DNA of 64,000 nt from contig BNBH01000024.1 of assembly GCA_014655195.1 (NCBI GenBank), forward strand, positions 38,331 through 102,330. The letters run 5' to 3'. Under the pieces are notes generated by a model. That model saw only the letters and a program-made list of their open reading frames with translations. It searched no databases and was not told the DNA's origin. This document shows positions 54,827-63,648 of the stretch, piece by piece. Source of the stretch: Streptomyces cellulosae (lineage in GTDB: Bacteria > Actinomycetota > Actinomycetes > Streptomycetales > Streptomycetaceae). Positions within the stretch are counted from its first letter, which is position 1, and each line of letters opens with the position of its first letter. The position numbers were made by a program, and so were the translations under genes.

Positions 54827-54972
54827 CGCGGGGTCGCCCTGCGGTCCGCGTCCGGGCCCTCGCGGGGTCGCCCTGCGGGCCGCGTCCGGGCCTTCGCGGG
54901 GTCGCCCTGCGGTCCGCGTCCACATCTCTGCGGGTCGCCCGCCGAAAGCGTCCACGCCTCCGCGGGGTCGCC
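54827..54972. repeat. Tandem repeat of five 34-bp units in the parC / M16 gap
   Basis: CGCGGGGTCGCCCTGCGG with CCGCGTCCGGGCC recurs at 54827, 54861, 54895, about 54929 and 54961, a period of 34 bp (last spacing 32). The first three copies are almost identical; the last two are degenerate. It lies in the 633-bp gap 54670-55302 between divergent parC and the M16 gene. The rest of the gap shows no gene. Confidence 0.85.
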
Positions 54973-55302
54973 CCCCCGTGACCGACGCGGCCCCCGCGTG
55001 AGCGCGACCCGCTCCCCGCCCAAGCGCGCCACCGTCCCCTCCGCGCCCCCGGCGCACACCCCCGCCCGCCCGCACCCCACAGGCACACGACGGCGCACCC
55101 CAGAGGCGACCCGGCGCACACCATCCGTCACGCGCCGTGCGCTCGCGCCACCCCCGCACCACCCGCCCCACCAGGTTCTCGCTCTCGGCGTAGCCGCCCG
55201 GTCCGGGAACTTCACCGACCGTCCGCACGCTTGCATACAGTGGCAGGACCGGCAGAAACGGCGGTGTCGACGACGACCGCCTCCGCGATCGAAGGGACGT
55301 AC

Positions 55303-56685
55303 ATGCCCATGGGTCACACGGCCACAGCCCAGGCAGGCTCCGGAGGCCTGACAGCGACCGAACACCGCCTGGCCAACGGCCTGCGCGTGGTGCTCTCCGA
55401 GGACCACCTGACCCCGGTCGCGGCGGTGTGCCTCTGGTACGACGTGGGCTCACGGCACGAGGTCAAGGGCCGTACCGGCCTGGCTCACCTTTTCGAGCAC
55501 CTGATGTTCCAGGGGTCGGCCCAGGTGAAGGGCAACGGCCACTTCGAACTGGTGCAGGGCGCCGGCGGCTCGCTCAACGGCACCACCAGCTTCGAGCGGA
55601 CCAACTACTTCGAGACCATGCCCGCCCACCAGCTGGAGCTCGCCCTCTGGCTGGAGGCCGACCGCATGGGCTCCCTGCTGGCCGCCCTGGACGAGGAGTC
55701 CATGGAGAACCAGCGGGACGTCGTGAAGAACGAGCGCCGTCAGCGCTACGACAACGTCCCCTACGGCACCGCCTTCGAGAAGCTGACCGCCCTCGCCTAC
55801 CCGGAGGGCCACCCCTACCACCACACCCCGATCGGGTCGATGGCGGACCTGGACGCGGCGACCCTGGAGGACGCCCGCCAGTTCTTCCGCACGTACTACG
55901 CGCCGAACAACGCGGTGCTGTCCGTGGTCGGCGACATCGACCCCGAGCAGACGCTCGCCTGGATCGAGAAGTACTTCGGCTCCATCCCGTCGCACGACGG
56001 CAAGCCCGCCCCGCGCGACGGCTCGCTGCCCGACGTGATCGGCGAGGAGCTGCGCGAGGTCGTCGAGGAGGAGGTCCCGGCGCGGGCGCTGATGGCCGCC
56101 TACCGGCTCCCGGAGGACGGCACGCGCGCGTGCGACGCGGCCGACCTGGCGCTCACCGTCCTCGGCGGCGGCGAGTCCTCGCGGATCTACAACCGCCTGG
56201 TGCGGCGCGACCGTACGGCCGTCGCGGCCGGGTTCGGCCTGCTGCGGCTGGCCGGGGCGCCGTCCCTGGGCTGGCTGGACGTGAAGACGTCCGGCGATGT
56301 CGAGGTGCCGGTGATCGAGGCGGCCATCGACGAGGAGCTCGCCCGGTTCGCCGAGGAGGGCCCCACCGCCGAGGAGATGGAGCGTGCCCAGGCCCAGCTG
56401 GAGCGCGAGTGGCTCGACCGGCTCGGCACGGTCGCCGGCCGCGCCGACGAACTGTGCCGCTACGCCGTGCTGTTCGGCGACCCGCAGCTCGCCCTGACCG
56501 CCGTGAGCCGGGTCCTGGAGGTGACGGCCGAGGAGGTCCAGGAGGTCGCCAAGGCGCGCCTGCGGCCCGACAACCGCGCGGTGCTCGTCTACGAGCCCGT
56601 CGCCCCGGCGGCCGGTGACGCCGCCGACGAGACCGAGGAAGCCGCCGCAGCCGGCGCCGACGAGAACGAGGAGGCGGCGAAGTGA
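55303..56685 (+). CDS. M16 zinc peptidase, catalytic subunit
   Basis: The 460-residue protein carries the inverted zinc motif HLFEH at 62-66 and the downstream Glu in ENQRDVVKNERRQRYDN, so it should be active. The fold is two M16 halves: N-domain with LANGLRVVLSEDHLTPVAAV and C-domain with LGGGESSRIYNRLVRRDR. An acidic Ala/Glu tail ends the chain. ATG 55303 has GAAGGGA upstream; a GTG 13 codons earlier (55264) is an alternative. The next gene overlaps by 4 bp and encodes the non-catalytic partner, so the two probably form a heterodimer like mitochondrial processing peptidase. Confidence 0.93.
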   Translation: MPMGHTATAQAGSGGLTATEHRLANGLRVVLSEDHLTPVAAVCLWYDVGSRHEVKGRTGLAHLFEHLMFQGSAQVKGNGHFELVQGAGGSLNGTTSFERTNYFETMPAHQLELALWLEADRMGSLLAALDEESMENQRDVVKNERRQRYDNVPYGTAFEKLTALAYPEGHPYHHTPIGSMADLDAATLEDARQFFRTYYAPNNAVLSVVGDIDPEQTLAWIEKYFGSIPSHDGKPAPRDGSLPDVIGEELREVVEEEVPARALMAAYRLPEDGTRACDAADLALTVLGGGESSRIYNRLVRRDRTAVAAGFGLLRLAGAPSLGWLDVKTSGDVEVPVIEAAIDEELARFAEEGPTAEEMERAQAQLEREWLDRLGTVAGRADELCRYAVLFGDPQLALTAVSRVLEVTAEEVQEVAKARLRPDNRAVLVYEPVAPAAGDAADETEEAAAAGADENEEAAK

Positions 56686-58070
56686 CCGAGCTCGCCACGA
56701 TGGAGTTCCACCCCCGGCCGCAGGCGGGCGAGGCCAAGCCCTGGGCCTTCCCGGCCCCCGAACGCGGCTCCCTCGACAACGGCCTGACCGTGCTGCGCTG
56801 CCACCGCCCCGGCCAGCAGGTCGTCGCCGTCGAGGTGATCCTCGACGCGCCCCTGGACGCCGAGCCGGAGGGCCTGGACGGCGTCGCCACGATCATGGCG
56901 CGCGCCTTCTCCGAGGGCACCGACAAGCACTCCGCCGAGGAGTTCGCCGCCGAGCTGGAGCGCTCCGGCGCCACCCTCGACGCGCACGCCGACCACCCCG
57001 GCGTCCGCCTCAGCCTCGAGGTGCCGGCCTCGCGGCTCGCCAAGGGACTCGGCCTCGTCGCCGACGCCCTGCGCGCGCCCGCCTTCGCCGACAGCGAGAT
57101 CGAGCGGCTGGTCCGCAACCGCCTCGACGAGATCCCGCACGAGCTGGCGAACCCGTCCCGCCGCGCCGCGAAGGAGCTCTCCAAGGAACTGTTCCCGGCG
57201 AGTGCGCGCATGTCGCGCCCGCGCCAGGGCACCGAGGAGACCGTCGAGCGCATCGACTCCGCGGCCGTGCGCGGCTTCTACGAGAAGCACGTCCGGCCGG
57301 CCACGGCGACCGCCGTGGTGGTCGGCGACCTCACCGGCGTCGACCTTGACGCGCTGCTCGCCGACACCCTGGGCGCCTGGACGGGCTCCCAGGCGCAGCC
57401 GCGGCCCGTCCCGCCGGTGGTCGCGGACGACACCGGCCGCGTGGTCATCGTGGACCGCCCCGGAGCCGTGCAGACGCAGCTGCTGATCGGCCGTACGGGC
57501 CCGGACCGGCACGACCGCGTGTGGCCCGCGCAGGTGCTCGGCACGTACTGCCTCGGCGGCACCCTCACCTCGCGCCTGGACCGCGTCCTGCGCGAGGAGA
57601 AGGGATACACCTACGGCGTACGGGCGTTCGGCCAGGTGCTGCGCTCGGCCCCCGACGGCACGGGCGCGTCGCTGCTGGCCATCAGCGGCTCGGTCGACAC
57701 CCCCAACACCGGCCCGGCGCTGGACGACCTGTGGACCGTGCTGCGCACGCTGGCCGCCGAGGGCCTCACGGACGAGGAGCGGGACGTCGCCGTGCAGAAC
57801 CTGGTGGGCGTGGCGCCGCTCAAGTACGAGACGGCGGCGGCCGTCGCGAGCACCCTGGCGGACCAGGTCGAGCAGCACCTGCCGGACCACTACCAGGCCG
57901 ACCTGTACCGGCAGTTGGCCGCGACCGGCACCGTGGAGGCCACGGCGGCCGTCGTGAAAGCCTTCCCGGTGGACCGCCTGGTGACCGTGCTCGTCGGCGA
58001 CGCGGCGCAGATCAAGGCGCCCGTGGAGGCGCTCGGGCTCGGCGAAGTCACCGTCGTCACGGCCGAGTAG
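56682..58070 (+). CDS. M16 peptidase-like protein, non-catalytic subunit
   Basis: The 462-residue protein has the M16 fold (GSLDNGLTVLRCHRPGQQ, LGTYCLGGTLTSRLDRVLRE) but lacks HxxEH: the matching region reads GVATIMARAFSEGTDKHSAEE. It retains the C-terminal Arg/Tyr pair region EEKGYTYGVRAFG that holds substrate in active heterodimers. It begins at a GTG overlapping the stop of the catalytic gene (GTGA), so the two are translated together. Such pairs are conserved in Streptomyces; targets are unknown. Confidence 0.93.
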   Translation: MTELATMEFHPRPQAGEAKPWAFPAPERGSLDNGLTVLRCHRPGQQVVAVEVILDAPLDAEPEGLDGVATIMARAFSEGTDKHSAEEFAAELERSGATLDAHADHPGVRLSLEVPASRLAKGLGLVADALRAPAFADSEIERLVRNRLDEIPHELANPSRRAAKELSKELFPASARMSRPRQGTEETVERIDSAAVRGFYEKHVRPATATAVVVGDLTGVDLDALLADTLGAWTGSQAQPRPVPPVVADDTGRVVIVDRPGAVQTQLLIGRTGPDRHDRVWPAQVLGTYCLGGTLTSRLDRVLREEKGYTYGVRAFGQVLRSAPDGTGASLLAISGSVDTPNTGPALDDLWTVLRTLAAEGLTDEERDVAVQNLVGVAPLKYETAAAVASTLADQVEQHLPDHYQADLYRQLAATGTVEATAAVVKAFPVDRLVTVLVGDAAQIKAPVEALGLGEVTVVTAE

Positions 58071-58094
58071 AGCCGTAGCGGGACGCACGCGCGC

Positions 58095-58130
58095 GGGAGC
58101 CCCGGTGACGGGTACGTCACCGGGGCTCCC
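58095..58130 (+). terminator. Terminator of the M16 operon
   Basis: GGGAGCCCCGGTGACG and CGTCACCGGGGCTCCC form a perfect 16-bp stem with a GGTA loop, followed by TTATG, 24 bp after the stop. A second short palindrome GCCCCAATTGGGGC follows at 58135-58148. Confidence 0.93.
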
Positions 58131-58255
58131 TTATGCCCCAATTGGGGCGGAGGTTGCCTGTCTGCCCTGTGGGATGCGCTACAAAACCCGGGAATCGTTT
58201 GGGGATTGTGAGATGTCCCGCTTAGTTTCGTGCGGGCTGTTCGTCGGGCAGTGCG

Positions 58256-58436
58256 CCGCATCCGCGGCACCGGACAGTCATCGCCGAGTCCCCGTACGGC
58301 GCGAGCCAGGGGAGCCGGGGACCCATGTGCAGTCCCTGGGGTGAATCGGACGCCCGCGCGTGTCGCGAGGGTGTCCGTAGGAGACCTTCCTGCTCCGAAC
58401 CCGTCAGCTAACCCGGTAGGCGAGAGGGAAGGAAAG
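58256..58436 (+). promoter_or_regulatory. c-di-AMP riboswitch (ydaO/yuaA type) controlling the M23 peptidase
   Basis: The leader holds the conserved blocks of the ydaO class in order: CCGAG near 58283, GCGAGCCAGGGGAGCCGGGG, ACCCA, CTGGGGTGAATCGG near 58336, GTAGGAGACCTTCCTGCTCC, and TAACCCGGTAGGCGAGAG near 58410. In actinobacteria this class precedes cell-wall hydrolase genes and switches them off when c-di-AMP is high. The aptamer ends only about 13 nt before the ATG of the M23 gene, so control is probably at translation or by a short terminator overlapping the 3' part. A promoter must lie within 58150-58250. Confidence 0.93.
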
Positions 58437-58449
58437 GACCAGCTTGTAC

Positions 58450-59223
58450 ATGGCGTTCACCCGCGCCACCGGGAAGCACCGTCGTCCCGGCCGCGTCCAG
58501 CGCGGCACCGCCCGCGCCGCGGGCGTCGCGGCCCTCGCGGGCACCGGCGTCGTCGGCTCCTTCACGGCCCCCGCGCTCGCCGCCGAACCGGCCGCGGCCC
58601 AGACCGGCCTCACCCCGGTCGTCACCCTCGGCGACGTGGTCGCCGACCGCATCGACGCCCAGGCCGCCGCCCAGCACGAGGCCGCCCGCGTGGCGGCCCA
58701 GGAGGCCGCGCGCAAGGCCGCCGAGGAGGCGGCCCGTGAGCGCGCCGTCGAGGAGGCCGAGAAGGCCCGCGCCGAGAAGGAGCGCGCCGCGCGTGAGGCG
58801 GAGCGCAAGCGCCTCAACACCTTCGTCTCCCCGATCCCCGGCTCCTACGTGTCGACCGCGTACCAGAGCGGCGGCGCCATCTGGTCGTCCGGCAGCCACA
58901 CCGGGATCGACTTCCACGCCGCGAGCGGCACGCCCGTCCACTCCGTCGGCGTCGGCACGGTCGTCGAGGCCGGCTGGGGCGGCGCCTACGGCAACCAGGT
59001 CGTCATCAAGATGCACGACGGCACGTACACCCAGTACGCGCACCTGTCGTCGATCTCGGTGTCCGTGGGCCAGGAGGTCGCCGCCGGCGAGCAGATCGGC
59101 CTGTCCGGCGCCACCGGCAACGTCACCGGCGCCCACCTGCACTTCGAGGCGCGCATGTCCGCAGACTACGGCTCCGACCTCGACCCGGTCTCCTACCTGC
59201 GGTCGCACGGCGTGAACATCTGA
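58450..59223 (+). CDS. Secreted M23 peptidoglycan endopeptidase
   Basis: The 257-residue protein has a signal peptide (basic start, AAGVAALAGTGVVGSFTAPALA, cleaved near 42), an Ala/Glu/Arg-rich helical stretch at about 65-118 likely to be a coiled coil, and an M23 LytM-type domain with zinc ligands H150 and D154 (HTGIDFHA) and H229/H231 (HLHFEA). It should cut cross-bridges in peptidoglycan during growth, germination or sporulation. The ATG at 58450 has GAAGGAAAGGA upstream; a TTG two codons earlier is less likely. It is under the c-di-AMP riboswitch just upstream. Confidence 0.94.
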   Translation: MAFTRATGKHRRPGRVQRGTARAAGVAALAGTGVVGSFTAPALAAEPAAAQTGLTPVVTLGDVVADRIDAQAAAQHEAARVAAQEAARKAAEEAARERAVEEAEKARAEKERAAREAERKRLNTFVSPIPGSYVSTAYQSGGAIWSSGSHTGIDFHAASGTPVHSVGVGTVVEAGWGGAYGNQVVIKMHDGTYTQYAHLSSISVSVGQEVAAGEQIGLSGATGNVTGAHLHFEARMSADYGSDLDPVSYLRSHGVNI

Positions 59224-59265
59224 GGCGTACCACCGCGCCCTCGGGGCGTACCGGCCCGTCTTCAG

Positions 59266-59289
59266 GCCCCGGCTCCCACGAGCCGGGGC
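59266..59289 (+). terminator. Terminator of the M23 gene
   Basis: GCCCCGGCTC and GAGCCGGGGC form a perfect 10-bp stem with a CCAC loop, followed by TTTCG, 42 bp after the stop. Confidence 0.88.
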
Positions 59290-59443
59290 TTTCGCCGTTT
59301 TCGAGCCCGTCCGCGCATGCGCCGCCTGTCCAAAAATTATGTATGGATTCCGGTCCGCCGTCGGAAATTGTCTCCGGTTGCAATAGAGTCACGAACGGAC
59401 GTCAATCGTCGACGTTTCACGGGGATTAAGCCGGAGGTCGGTC

Positions 59444-60147
59444 ATGCGTATTCCCGCGCACTCGGTGTGCACGGCGATCCGGGACGACATCGTCGCCGGT
59501 GTCTACGAGCGCGGGGGCCGGCTCACCGAGGAACTGCTCGCCCGCCGCTACGGGGTCTCCCGCGTCCCCGTCCGCGAGGCGCTGCGCACGCTGGAGGCCG
59601 AGGGGTTCGTGGTGACCCGGCGGCACGCGGGCGCGTGCGTGGCCGAGCCCACGAGCAGGAGGCCGCCGACCTGCTGGAGATGCGCCAGCTCCTGGAGCCC
59701 ATGGGGGCCTCCCGGGCGGCCCAGCGGCGTACCGACGCGCATCTCAAGGTGCTGCGCGGCCTGGTCAGGCTGGGGCAGGAACGCGCACGTCAGGGCAACA
59801 GCGACGACCTGCGCTCGCTGGGCGGCTGGTTCCACGAGACGCTCGCCCAGGCCTCCGGCAGCCCGGCGCTGACGTCGATGCTGATCCAGCTCGGGCACAA
59901 GATCGCCTGGATGTACGCGGTGGACGGTCCGCCCGACCCGGTCGCGTACTGGGCGGAGCACGGCGCGATCGTGGACGCCGTGGCGCGCGGCGACGGCGAG
60001 CGGGCGCGGACCCTCACGGCGCTGCACACCGAGCAGGCGAACGCCGGACACCGGCTGCGGTTCGGCTCCGGCGCCGAACGCGCCGTCCGCACGGACCGTG
60101 TGAGGAACTCGCAACATCCCGTAAACATGACGAGCCTGCGCCATTAA
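59444..60147 (+). pseudogene. GntR-family regulator interrupted by a one-base frameshift
   Basis: The first frame (from ATG 59444) gives a FadR-type GntR winged helix: SVCTAIRDDIVAGVYERGGR, LLARRYGVSRVPVREALRTL, EAEGFVVTRRHAGACVAEPT. At about 59652 the text reads CCCACGAGCAGG where CCCACCGAGCAGG would keep the frame; after this point the -1 frame continues with EQEAADLLEMRQLLEPMG, an FCD-like effector domain with GGWFHETLAQASGSPAL and HGAIVDAVARGDGERA, and stops at 60147. Both halves keep good coding bias, so the shift is recent or a sequencing error. The start has GGAGGTCG upstream. Confidence 0.85.
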
Positions 60148-60215
60148 CACGAGTCCCGTATACAAAGAGGGCGGAAATCGCGGGGGCTTTTTCTGCTGCC
60201 CGGAAATGGGAATGA

Positions 60216-60249
60216 GAAAGGCCCGCCCGGTGGTCCGGGCGGGCCTTTC
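60216..60249. terminator. Bidirectional terminator between the GntR gene and ptsH
   Basis: GAAAGGCCCGCCCGG and CCGGGCGGGCCTTTC form a perfect 15-bp stem with a TGGT loop between convergent genes; flanking A/T runs serve both directions. Confidence 0.92.
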
Positions 60250-60283
60250 CGTGCCGCACGGCCGTCGCGTGCGGAATTCGTAA

Positions 60284-60565
60284 TCAGACGGTCTCGGGGA
60301 GTTCCTCGAGACCCTCGGCGACCAGCTTCGCCAGACGGTCCAGGGCGGCGTCCGCGCCGTCGGCGTCGGAGGCGAGGACGATCTCCTCACCGCCCTGGGC
60401 GCCCAGGCCCAGGACGGCCAGCATCGAGGCCGCGTTCACGGGGGTGCCCCCGGCCTTGGCGATCGTCACCGGGACGCCTGCGGCCGTGGCGGCTCGGACG
60501 AAGATGGAGGCGGGGCGGGCGTGGAGACCCTCGGCCCAGCCGACGTTGACGCGGCGCTCAGCCAT
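60284..60565 (-). CDS. ptsH: Phosphocarrier protein HPr
   Basis: HPr passes phosphate from enzyme I to sugar-specific enzyme II proteins. The 93-residue protein has the active-site H15 in GLHARPAS and the usual central NAASMLAVLGLGAQ with Ser47 at the regulatory position; Actinobacteria lack the HPr kinase, so Ser phosphorylation is not expected. No enzyme I or II gene is near, as in S. coelicolor, where ptsH is separate. The ATG is preceded by GAAGGGCAGC. It is divergent from the GNAT/acyl-CoA synthetase gene and convergent with the GntR gene. Confidence 0.96.
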   Translation of the reverse strand: MAERRVNVGWAEGLHARPASIFVRAATAAGVPVTIAKAGGTPVNAASMLAVLGLGAQGGEEIVLASDADGADAALDRLAKLVAEGLEELPETV

Positions 60566-60741
60566 GTGTTGCTGCCCTTCGCTGTTCAGGGTTGTCTAGA
60601 CCAGTCTTCCATATCGTGACGCGTGCCCGGAGCGACGTCCGGGACGGCCCTCGGAGCCGCCGGGCCGCGGCCTCGGCCCGGCGGTCGTCCACCACAGACT
60701 GCCTCGCGCCGCTGTCGGACGCGAGCCGTACTCTGGGGCCC

Positions 60742-63597
60742 ATGCAGACCTCGTCGGACCGCCACGAGTACCCCGCCCACTGGGAGGCCGACGTGGTGCT
60801 GCGCGACGGCGGCACCGCGCGCATCCGCCCCATCACCGCGGACGACGCGGAGCGGCTGGTCAGCTTCTACGAGCAGGTGTCCGACGAGTCGAAGTACTAC
60901 CGCTTCTTCGCGCCCTACCCCCGGCTGTCCGCCAAGGACGTCCACCGCTTCACCCACCACGACTTCGTGGACCGCGTCGGGCTCGCGGCGACCGTCGGCG
61001 ACGACTTCATCGGCACCGTGCGCTACGACCGCATCGGCGCGGGCGGGCGGCCCGCGACCGGCGAGGAGGCCGACGAGGCCGAGGTCGCCTTCCTGGTCCA
61101 GGACGCCCATCAGGGCCGGGGCGTCGCCTCCGCCCTCCTGGAGCACATCGCCGCGGTCGCCCGGGAGCGCGGCATCCGCCGGTTCGCCGCCGAGGTGCTG
61201 CCCGCCAACACCAAGATGATCAAGGTGTTCACCGACGCCGGGTACACGCAGAAGCGCAGCTTCGAGGACGGCGTCGTCCGGCTGGAGTTCGACCTCGAGC
61301 CCACCGACCGCTCCCTGGCCGTGCAGTACGCGCGCGAGCAGCGCGCGGAGGCCCGCTCGGTGCAGCGGCTCCTCGCCCCCGGCGCGGTCGCCGTCATCGG
61401 CACCGGCCGCACCCCCGGCGGCGTCGGACGCAGCATCCTCGGCAACATCCGCGACGCCGGCTTCACCGGCCGCCTCTACGCCGTCAACGGTGCGCTGCCG
61501 GAGGGGGAGAAGGAGCTTGACGGCGTCCCCGCCTTCCGCTCCGTGCGCGACATCGACGGGCCCGTGGACCTCGCGGTCGTCGCGGTGCCCGCCGAACGGG
61601 TCCCCGAGGTGGTCGCCGAGTGCGGCGAGCACGACGTCCAGGGACTCGTCGTGGTCTCCGCCGGCTACGCCGAGTCCGGCCCCGAGGGCAGGGAGCGCCA
61701 GCGCGCCCTGGTCCGGCAGGCCCGCAGCTACGGCATGCGGATCATCGGACCGAACTCCTTCGGCGTCATCAACACCTCGCCCGAGGTCCGGCTGAACGCC
61801 TCGCTCGCGCCCGACATGCCCCGCGCCGGCCGCATCGGCCTGTTCGCCCAGTCCGGCGCCATCGGCGTCGCGCTGCTGTCCCGGCTGCACCGCCGCGGCG
61901 GCGGCGTCACCGGCGTCACCGGCCTGTCCACGTTCGTCTCCTCCGGCAACCGCGCCGACGTCTCCGGCAACGACGTCCTGCAGTACTGGTACGAGGACGC
62001 CGACACCGACGTGGCCCTGATGTACCTGGAGTCCATCGGCAACCCCCGCAAGTTCACCCGGCTCGCCCGCCGCACCGCCGCCGCCAAGCCGCTGGTCGTG
62101 GTGCAGGGCGCGCGCCACGGCGCGGGACCGCGCGGGCACGCCGTCCGCGCGACCCAGCTGCCGCACGCCACGGTCTCCGCGCTGCTGCGCCAGGCCGGGG
62201 TGATCCGCGTGGACACCATCACCGAACTGGTCGACGCCGGCCTGCTGCTCGCCCGCCAGCCCCTCCCCGCCGGACCCCGGGTGGCGATCCTCGGCAACTC
62301 CGAGTCCCTGGGCCTGCTCACCTACGACGCCTGCCTCGCCGAAGGGCTGCGCCCGCACCCGCCGCAGGACCTCACCACCGCCGCCTCCGCGGCGGACTTC
62401 CACGCGGCGCTCTCCCGCGCCCTGGCCGACGACTCCTCCGACGCCGTCGTCGTCACCGCCATCCCCTCGGTGGGGGAGGGCTCGGTCGGCGACGCGGCGC
62501 TGGCGGAGGCGCTGCGCTCGGCCGCCGCCGAGCAGCCGACCAAGCCGGTCCTGGTGGTCCACGTCGAGCTGGGCGGCCTCGCCGAGGCCCTGTCCGCCGC
62601 GACGAGCACGGCGCCCCAGCCGGGCGCCGCCTCCGGCCTGGTCCCCACGGCGGGCGGCACACGGCCGGGGGAGCGCGCGGAACCCCCTACGGGGGCGGAC
62701 GCCAAGGGCGCACCCGCACCACCCCCCGAGGGCGCCCACCCCATCCCCGCCTACCCCGCCGCCGAGCGTGCCGTACGGGCGCTCGCGCAGGCCGTGGCGT
62801 ACGGGCAGTGGCGGCGGGACGCGGCCGACCCCGGCAAGGTGCCCGAGTACGAGGACATCGACGAGCGGGGCGCCGCCGCCCTCATCGACGGGCTGCTCGC
62901 CCGCGGCCAGGGCCTCACCCTCACCACCGAGGCCACCTGCGAACTGCTCGCCGCCTACGGCGTCCACGTCCACCGCGCCCTGCCGGCGCCCACCCCCGAC
63001 GCCGCCGCCGAGGCCGCCCGCACCCTCGGCTACCCGGTCGCCCTCAAGGCGACCGCCCCGCACCTCAGGCACCGCGCCGACCTCGGCGGCGTCCGCCTCG
63101 ACCTCGCCGACGAGGACCAGCTGCGCCGGGCGTACGCCGAGCTCACCGAGCTGTTCGGCAGCCCGGCGGAGCTGCGCCCGGTGGTGCAGCGGATGGCCCC
63201 GCGCGGGGTGGACACCGTGGTCCGCGCCGTCATCGACCCGGCGGCCGGCGCCGTGCTGTCCTTCGGGCTCGCCGGGGCCGCCTCCCAGCTGCTCGGCGAC
63301 ATGGCGCACCGCCTGATCCCGGTGACCGACCGGGACGCCACCTCGCTGGTCCGCTCGATCCGCACGGCCCCGCTGCTGTTCGGCTGGCGCGGCTCGGCGC
63401 CCGTCGACACCCCCGCGCTCGAGGAGCTGATGCTGCGCGTGTCGCGCCTGGTCCACGACCATCCCGAGGTGGTCGCGGTCACCCTGGAGCCGGTCGTCGT
63501 CGCCCCGCACGGCGTCAGCGTCCTCGGCGCCTCCGTACGCCTGGCGCCGCCGCCCGCCCGCGACGACCACGGCCCCCGGACCCTCCCCGCGTACTGA
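60742..63597 (+). CDS. GNAT acetyltransferase fused to ADP-forming acyl-CoA synthetase-like domains (Pat-like)
   Basis: The 951-residue protein begins with a GNAT domain (residues about 20-200; FLVQDAHQGRGVASALLEHI is the acetyl-CoA loop), followed by a CoA-binding domain (VAVIGTGRTPGGVGRSILGN), a ligase-CoA domain (IGLFAQSGAIGVALL, NRADVSGNDVLQYW), a Pro/Ala-rich linker near 635-680, and a C-terminal ATP-grasp domain (YPVALKATAPHLRHRADLGG, GVRLDLADEDQLRRAY). Such fusions acetylate lysines in metabolic enzymes such as acetyl-CoA synthetase. GNAT here is N-terminal, whereas the enterobacterial Pat has it at the C-terminus. The catalytic His of active ligases is not evident, so the synthetase part may only sense CoA or nucleotides. 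The ATG 60742 is chosen from the family start. Confidence 0.92.
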   Translation: MQTSSDRHEYPAHWEADVVLRDGGTARIRPITADDAERLVSFYEQVSDESKYYRFFAPYPRLSAKDVHRFTHHDFVDRVGLAATVGDDFIGTVRYDRIGAGGRPATGEEADEAEVAFLVQDAHQGRGVASALLEHIAAVARERGIRRFAAEVLPANTKMIKVFTDAGYTQKRSFEDGVVRLEFDLEPTDRSLAVQYAREQRAEARSVQRLLAPGAVAVIGTGRTPGGVGRSILGNIRDAGFTGRLYAVNGALPEGEKELDGVPAFRSVRDIDGPVDLAVVAVPAERVPEVVAECGEHDVQGLVVVSAGYAESGPEGRERQRALVRQARSYGMRIIGPNSFGVINTSPEVRLNASLAPDMPRAGRIGLFAQSGAIGVALLSRLHRRGGGVTGVTGLSTFVSSGNRADVSGNDVLQYWYEDADTDVALMYLESIGNPRKFTRLARRTAAAKPLVVVQGARHGAGPRGHAVRATQLPHATVSALLRQAGVIRVDTITELVDAGLLLARQPLPAGPRVAILGNSESLGLLTYDACLAEGLRPHPPQDLTTAASAADFHAALSRALADDSSDAVVVTAIPSVGEGSVGDAALAEALRSAAAEQPTKPVLVVHVELGGLAEALSAATSTAPQPGAASGLVPTAGGTRPGERAEPPTGADAKGAPAPPPEGAHPIPAYPAAERAVRALAQAVAYGQWRRDAADPGKVPEYEDIDERGAAALIDGLLARGQGLTLTTEATCELLAAYGVHVHRALPAPTPDAAAEAARTLGYPVALKATAPHLRHRADLGGVRLDLADEDQLRRAYAELTELFGSPAELRPVVQRMAPRGVDTVVRAVIDPAAGAVLSFGLAGAASQLLGDMAHRLIPVTDRDATSLVRSIRTAPLLFGWRGSAPVDTPALEELMLRVSRLVHDHPEVVAVTLEPVVVAPHGVSVLGASVRLAPPPARDDHGPRTLPAY

Positions 63598-63648
63598 CCC
63601 CGGGCGAGCGGTGCCTCGCAGTCGGTGGCCACCCGTAGGATGGGCCAC

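Noticed and set aside
54827..54972. CRISPR array
   Set aside because: The 34-bp units are contiguous and leave no unique spacers; there are no cas genes.
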